64,000 bases of DNA from assembly GCA_963846165.1 (NCBI GenBank), contig CAWJUU010000011.1, positions 1 to 64,000 of the forward strand. Direction: 5' to 3'. Numbering within the stretch: position 1 is the stretch's first letter; each line of letters starts with the position of its first letter. The translations under genes and the position numbers were made by a program. Below, one piece after another: positions 60,175 through 64,000 of this stretch. The notes under the pieces were generated by a model that worked only from the letters and a program-made list of their open reading frames with translations, searched no databases and was not told the DNA's origin. The DNA is from WHSW01 sp963846165 (lineage in GTDB: Bacteria; Actinomycetota; Thermoleophilia; Solirubrobacterales; 70-9).

Positions 60175-61917
60175 TTAGTCGGCGAGCAGTAGGCGGGCAT
60201 CGGTCTGGAGCAGGTCCTGGTTCGAGCTGACCGCGAACCCGAGTGCCTCGAGGCGGCGGAACTCGCCCGCGAACGTCGCGTAGACCGGGTCCTCGGCGAG
60301 CCCGAGCCGCTCGCCGAGCGCGACCAGGGCACCGAGGTCGAGAAAGATGATCAGCGAGACCTCGTCCGAGAGCCCGGAGGTGGCGCGCTCGTAGAGCCCG
60401 TCGGAGTCGAGGCCACCGTCGCCGTCGGCGAGGCTGGCGATGCCGGCGGGGTCGGTGGCAATCACGGCAAGCTCGTCGAAGACCGCGTAGGTGAGCTCGA
60501 CCGTCGGTGAGATCCGCATGCTGCGCGCGTCGACACCGGCGATCTCCCGCTGGCTGAACACGGGCGCCTGCCGGTTGGCCCCGGGATCGACGGCGTCCAC
60601 GAGCGGCCCCTGGAGCGAGGCGAGCGCTCGACGGGCGCGCTCCTCGTCCACCTCGTCGCCGGCGAACATCAGATACGGAAGCGCCTCGCCCCCGGCGACC
60701 GATCGCGGCTCGAGCGCGAACGCGGCCTCGCCGCCAAGCGCCTCGAGCAGCTCGCGCTCGATGTTCACCTCGCCCTGACGGCGCAGGTCGGCGATCAAGT
60801 CCTCGAACCCGGCAGCGATCCCGGGCGCCTGAGCACTTGCCTGGGCGAGCAGGCCGCGAACGGTGCTCGCCGGATCACCGATCCCGACGTAACCGAGCGT
60901 GTCCGCGGCGAGCTCCGACGGCAGCCCGGGCTCGAACGGCGGGAAGGCGGCGAAGAACCCCGGGTCCGACTTGGTCCGCTCCGGGTCGAGAGCGCTGCGG
61001 ACGGCAACCTCGAGCCCGCCCGCCCCGTCGGCGCTCAGCGCCAGCCCGACCCCACGGGTCGAACCGGGCGAAATGAACGGCGTTAGCGAGCCGAGCGTCC
61101 CCGGCGCGCCCGCAATCAGCTCGGCGACCCCCTCCGCGGACGCATAGGCCTCGAGCAGCCGATGGTCGGGGAGCTCGGCGCGGACCTCCTCGGCGACCGG
61201 CTCGGTGGCGAGAGAGTCAGCGCCGCCCGCCGTGTCGATCACGGCCCGCACTCCGTCGCGTGGCCCGATCACGAGAAAGCCCTCCGTCTGGGCGCTCGCG
61301 AGACCGCGCTTGTCCGCGGTCAGCTCGACGCCCCGATACCTCTCGATGTCGGATGTGCCCGCCGCGATTCGCTTCGCGAACTCGGTCGCGCCACCGGAAT
61401 CGGAGGCCTCCAGGAGCACGACCTGCTCGGCGGCCCGCCCCGTTCCCCGGACCACGGCAACCGCCGCCTCGCCGCCGAACCAGGGGCGGACGTCGCGCTC
61501 GAAATCGGCGCTGCCCCCACCTGGTCCCGGTATCTGGGCGACGGCACGGTCGGCGATCTGACCGCTGAACACCGGCACTTCGCCGGCAAGCTCGGCCGCG
61601 CGTTCGTACTGCTCGGACTCGGGGTCCAGGTTGGCGTGCAGGTAGGCGAGCGCGTCACCCGGGACCAGCTCGGCGGCGTCGTCGGCCGGCGGGCAGGAGT
61701 CGCCGCCCGGAAACTTGCAGGGCAGGTTCGGCACCGCGACGCCGAGGAAGAGCACCAGCACCAGCACCGCCCCGATGGCGGCGACGAGCCGGCGACGCGC
61801 GTGGATCGAGAGCCCGCGCCAGAAGCCGCCGAACCCCCGCCCGATGGCCCGCGGAACCCTGGCGAGCAGGTGCAGGACGTCGGAGGCGAAGTAGCGGAGA
61901 CCGCGGAGACGTCGCAC
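60175..61917 (-). CDS. DUF3352-type membrane-anchored protein
   Basis: 580 residues: basic cytoplasmic start (RRLRGLRYFASDVLHLLARV), one membrane helix (LVAAIGAVLVLVLFLGVAVP), then a large outer domain with DAAELVPGDALAYLHANLDP, WFGGEAAVAVVRGTGRAAEQ and repeated LGGEAAFALEP, LPYLMFAGDEVDEERARRAL. This is the DUF3352 pattern, found in actinobacteria and cyanobacteria with unknown function. GTG at 61,915-61,917, nine bases after the der stop. The frame is open further upstream, but that part is antisense to der codons. Confidence 0.75.
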   Translation of the reverse strand: MRRLRGLRYFASDVLHLLARVPRAIGRGFGGFWRGLSIHARRRLVAAIGAVLVLVLFLGVAVPNLPCKFPGGDSCPPADDAAELVPGDALAYLHANLDPESEQYERAAELAGEVPVFSGQIADRAVAQIPGPGGGSADFERDVRPWFGGEAAVAVVRGTGRAAEQVVLLEASDSGGATEFAKRIAAGTSDIERYRGVELTADKRGLASAQTEGFLVIGPRDGVRAVIDTAGGADSLATEPVAEEVRAELPDHRLLEAYASAEGVAELIAGAPGTLGSLTPFISPGSTRGVGLALSADGAGGLEVAVRSALDPERTKSDPGFFAAFPPFEPGLPSELAADTLGYVGIGDPASTVRGLLAQASAQAPGIAAGFEDLIADLRRQGEVNIERELLEALGGEAAFALEPRSVAGGEALPYLMFAGDEVDEERARRALASLQGPLVDAVDPGANRQAPVFSQREIAGVDARSMRISPTVELTYAVFDELAVIATDPAGIASLADGDGGLDSDGLYERATSGLSDEVSLIIFLDLGALVALGERLGLAEDPVYATFAGEFRRLEALGFAVSSNQDLLQTDARLLLAD

Positions 61918-61925
61918 GACCGTTC

Positions 61926-63269
61926 TTATACCTGCGCTTCGCGGCGGGCGCGACGCTTCTGTCTTCGGGGTACGAAGTCGATCACCAGCGGCACGCCCTC
62001 GAGCGCGTACTGCTCGCGGACCCGGTTTTCGAGGTGGTACGCCCAGTCGCGGGTGATCAGGCGGCGGTCGTTGACCTGGATCGCGATCCGCGGCGGCCGG
62101 CGGCCGACCTGGGCCGCGTAATAGAGCCGCAGCCGCTTCCCCCGCTTCTGCGGCGGCGGCCGGGTGGCGACGACCTCGCCGACGAACCGGTTCAGCTCCG
62201 GGGTCGGGATCCGCTCGCCACGCCGGTCGGCGAGCGCGATCGCGCGCTCGAGCAGCTTCGGCACGCCGCGGCCGGTCTTCGCCGAGCAGGCGACCACCGG
62301 CGGGCGCTGGCGAATCCGCTTCGCCAGTCGAGCCTTGGCGTCCTCGAGATCCCCCTCGCCGAGATCCCACTTGTTGAGCGCGACGAGCGTCGCGCATCCC
62401 GTCTTCATCGCCAGCTCGGCGACTCGCAGGTCCTCGGAGGTGATCCCGGCGGCGGCATCGCAGACCACCAGGGCGACGTCGGCGCGTTCGGCGGCGCGCT
62501 CGGAGCGAAGCTGGGCGTAGTAGTCGACGGTGCCGGCGACCTTCGTCCGCCGCCGGATCCCGGCGGTGTCGATCAGCGTCAGCGCCCGGCCGTCGAACTC
62601 GAGCGGAGTGTCGATCGCGTCGCGCGTCGTCCCCGCGAGCTCGGAGACGATCACCCGCTCGGCGCCGAGAAACGCGTTCACGAGCGAGGACTTGCCGACG
62701 TTCGGGCGCCCGATCACCGCGAGGGCAACCGAGTCCTCACCCTCCTCAGGCAGCTCGACGGCCGCCTCACGGGCGTGCTCTGCGAGCCGGTCGAGCAGGT
62801 CGCCGGTGCCGCGGCCGTGGGTCGCCGAGACGCCGATCGGCTCGCCGAGGCCGAGCGCGTAGAAGTCCGCCACCAGCGGCTCCTCGTTCGCCGAGTCGGC
62901 CTTGTTCGCGACCACCACCACGGGCAGGTCGGCGCGGCGCAGGATCTCGGCAACCTCCGCGTCGCCCTGGCGCAGCCCGGCGCGAACGTCGACGACGAGC
63001 GCGACCGCGTCGGCGTCCGCGATCGCCTCGCGGGCCTGCCCCTGGACCGAGCGCGACAGTGAGTCCTCGGCCTCGAGGTCGACACCTCCGGTGTCGATGA
63101 GGTCGAAGCGAATCCCGTTCCACTCGCACTCGAGCGCCTTTCGGTCACGGGTCACTCCGGCCTGCTTGTGGACCACGGCCTCGCGCCCGCCGCGCAGCCG
63201 GTTGACCAGGGTCGACTTGCCGACGTTGGGAAAGCCGACGACGGCGATTCGCGGCAGCCGGGGAGCCAT
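61926..63269 (-). CDS. der: Ribosome-associated GTPase Der (EngA)
   Basis: 447 residues with two tandem GTPase domains: VGFPNVGKSTLVNRLRGGRE, FDLIDTGGVDLEAEDSLSRS, VVVANKADSANEEPLV; and IGRPNVGKSSLVNAFLGAER, TLIDTAGIRRRTKVAGTVDY, VALNKWDLGEG, plus the C-terminal KH-like domain (RPPRIAIQVNDRRLITRDWA). Der is needed for large-subunit assembly. ATG at 63,267-63,269; cmk-der order is conserved. The cmk stop is 12 bases upstream. Confidence 0.97.
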   Translation of the reverse strand: MAPRLPRIAVVGFPNVGKSTLVNRLRGGREAVVHKQAGVTRDRKALECEWNGIRFDLIDTGGVDLEAEDSLSRSVQGQAREAIADADAVALVVDVRAGLRQGDAEVAEILRRADLPVVVVANKADSANEEPLVADFYALGLGEPIGVSATHGRGTGDLLDRLAEHAREAAVELPEEGEDSVALAVIGRPNVGKSSLVNAFLGAERVIVSELAGTTRDAIDTPLEFDGRALTLIDTAGIRRRTKVAGTVDYYAQLRSERAAERADVALVVCDAAAGITSEDLRVAELAMKTGCATLVALNKWDLGEGDLEDAKARLAKRIRQRPPVVACSAKTGRGVPKLLERAIALADRRGERIPTPELNRFVGEVVATRPPPQKRGKRLRLYYAAQVGRRPPRIAIQVNDRRLITRDWAYHLENRVREQYALEGVPLVIDFVPRRQKRRARREAQV

Positions 63270-63281
63270 CGCCGTCGCTCC

Positions 63282-63920
63282 TCAGGCGAGCCCGCGCTCG
63301 CGCGCGAGCTCGGCCACCCGCTCGACCACTTGATCGACGCCGAGCGCGGTCGTGTCGAGCTCGATCGCGTCCGGCGCGGGCCGCAGTGCACCATGCTCGC
63401 GGGCGCGGTCGCGGGCGTCGCGCTCGCCCTGCGCGGCGAGCACCTCGGCCACCGGCTCGCCCGTCTGCGCCGCACGGCGCCGGGCGCGCTCGGCGTCGGC
63501 TGCAACGAGGAAGACCTTCAGTGGCGCATCCGGGCTGACGACGGTGCCGATGTCGCGGCCCTCGGCGACGTAGCCGCCTGCGCCGATCAGCTCGCGCTGG
63601 CGCTCGACCATCGCCTCGCGAACCCCTGGATGCACCGAGACCCGTGATGCGGCCGCCGAGACCTCGGGAGCCCGGATCGCCTCGGTGACGTCCTCGCCGC
63701 CGAGCCGCACCGACGACCCGTCGAGCGTGATCTCGAGCCCTCGGGCGACCTCAGCCACCGCTTCCGGGTCGTCGAGGTCGACGCCGGCGCGCTGCGCCGC
63801 GAGTGCGACGCTGCGGTACATCGCACCAGAATCCAGATAGGTGAAACCGAGCGCGGCGGCGAGACCGCGGGCTACCGTTGACTTCCCGGCCCCGGCGGGG
63901 CCGTCGATCGCAATCACCAT
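63282..63920 (-). CDS. cmk: Cytidylate kinase
   Basis: 212 residues from ATG 63,918-63,920: P-loop VIAIDGPAGAGKSTVARGLA, LDSGAMYRSVALAAQRAGVD, GGYVAEGRDIGTVVSPDAPL, VFLVAADAERARRRAAQTGE, and a C-terminal helix ending ERVAELARERGL. It phosphorylates CMP and dCMP. The open frame continues about 24 codons upstream without family features, so the ATG next to the P-loop is preferred. It is divergent from a cupin-like gene 28 bases away. Confidence 0.95.
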   Translation of the reverse strand: MVIAIDGPAGAGKSTVARGLAAALGFTYLDSGAMYRSVALAAQRAGVDLDDPEAVAEVARGLEITLDGSSVRLGGEDVTEAIRAPEVSAAASRVSVHPGVREAMVERQRELIGAGGYVAEGRDIGTVVSPDAPLKVFLVAADAERARRRAAQTGEPVAEVLAAQGERDARDRAREHGALRPAPDAIELDTTALGVDQVVERVAELARERGLA

Positions 63921-63947
63921 GGCGGCGGTGAGGATAGGCTTCAGGAG

Positions 63948-64000
63948 ATGGAGAGTTGGCAGATCGACGCCCTCGCGGTGGACCGGCACCACCCGCAGGT
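63948..64000 (+). CDS. Start of a cupin-like gene, partial
   Basis: The ATG at 63,948 opens MESWQIDALAVDRHHPQV, which runs off the window. The start resembles small cupin proteins of this lineage, but only 17 codons are visible. It is divergent from cmk, with 27 bases between starts. Low certainty. Confidence 0.4.
   Translation, partial: MESWQIDALAVDRHHPQ

Noticed and set aside
1..64000. CRISPR array, rRNA operon, complete insertion sequence or prophage
   Set aside because: No regularly spaced repeats, rRNA-like sequence, transposase or phage structural genes were recognised on either strand. The XerC/D protein looks like the chromosomal type.

Overview
The window is high-GC DNA from an actinobacterium, most likely of class Thermoleophilia (Solirubrobacterales-like). 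The signs are several short SnoaL-like proteins that begin MSQENVE, the actinobacterial order metK-priA-def-fmt-rsmB-rpe-rib, a Rv2927c/SepIVA-type coiled-coil protein beside coaD, and secreted beta-helix proteins with C-terminal low-complexity modules. This lineage call rests on recognised families, not on a database search.

Layout. 1-1,231: a partial pore-loop membrane protein, tRNA-Gly(GCC) and a frameshifted glyoxalase-family gene. 1,388-9,547 (minus): RNase HI, a zinc-motif protein, an EF-G2-type GTPase, a WhiG/FliA-type sigma factor, a XerC/D recombinase, an L,D-transpeptidase, an epimerase and an acyltransferase. 9,561-17,962 (plus backbone): a 5-formyl-THF cyclo-ligase gene and an alpha/beta hydrolase gene, separated by about 6.6 kb of accessory DNA. 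An 18-bp repeat from the end of the cyclo-ligase gene flanks that DNA, and a second decayed copy of the gene's 3' end sits directly before the hydrolase, which is the footprint of a site-specific integration. The accessory segment holds a GNAT gene, a 3' tRNA-Val fragment, intact and decayed SnoaL-like genes, a beta-helix fragment, a stretch of aberrant composition, a secreted protein, a HATPase-like gene and a 20-residue membrane peptide.

17,969-23,572 (minus): ilvD, two small unknown genes, thiD, dprA and a YifB-type ATPase gene; then yraN on plus. 24,086-35,768 (minus) is a long housekeeping run in transcript order: DUF177, rpmF, plsX, acpP, rnc, smc, ftsY, an LLM oxidoreductase, ffh, rpsP, khpA, trmD, rplS, lepB, rnhB. 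It couples phospholipid and fatty-acid synthesis, chromosome organisation, SRP targeting and ribosome assembly. 35,800-46,816: methyltransferase and enoyl-CoA hydratase (plus), a CSLREA beta-helix protein, the SepIVA-like gene, coaD, rsmD, recG, a RidA-like gene (plus), a GST-like gene, an unknown, a FakA-like kinase and rpmB. 46,847-50,291 (minus): ribD-ribE-ribBA-ribH. 50,369-52,189 (plus): a cation/proton antiporter. 52,199-63,920 (minus): rpe, a zinc ribbon, rsmB, fmt, def, priA, metK, a DUF3352 protein, der and cmk, with a PH-domain gene (plus) at 58.35 kb. A cupin-like gene starts at the right edge.

Two cautions. Genes at about 48-57 kb carry many single-base indels, mostly insertions away from long homopolymers, while their translated pieces remain conserved; I read these as consensus errors, not pseudogenes. 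The block at 12.55-13.92 kb has composition unlike everything else and may be low-quality sequence or a bad join. The most interesting observations that could be real biology are an SMC protein with no recognisable hinge, an RNase III with two substituted catalytic residues, an L19 with a long acidic tail, apparent non-canonical starts for lepB and rnhB, and the integration footprint.
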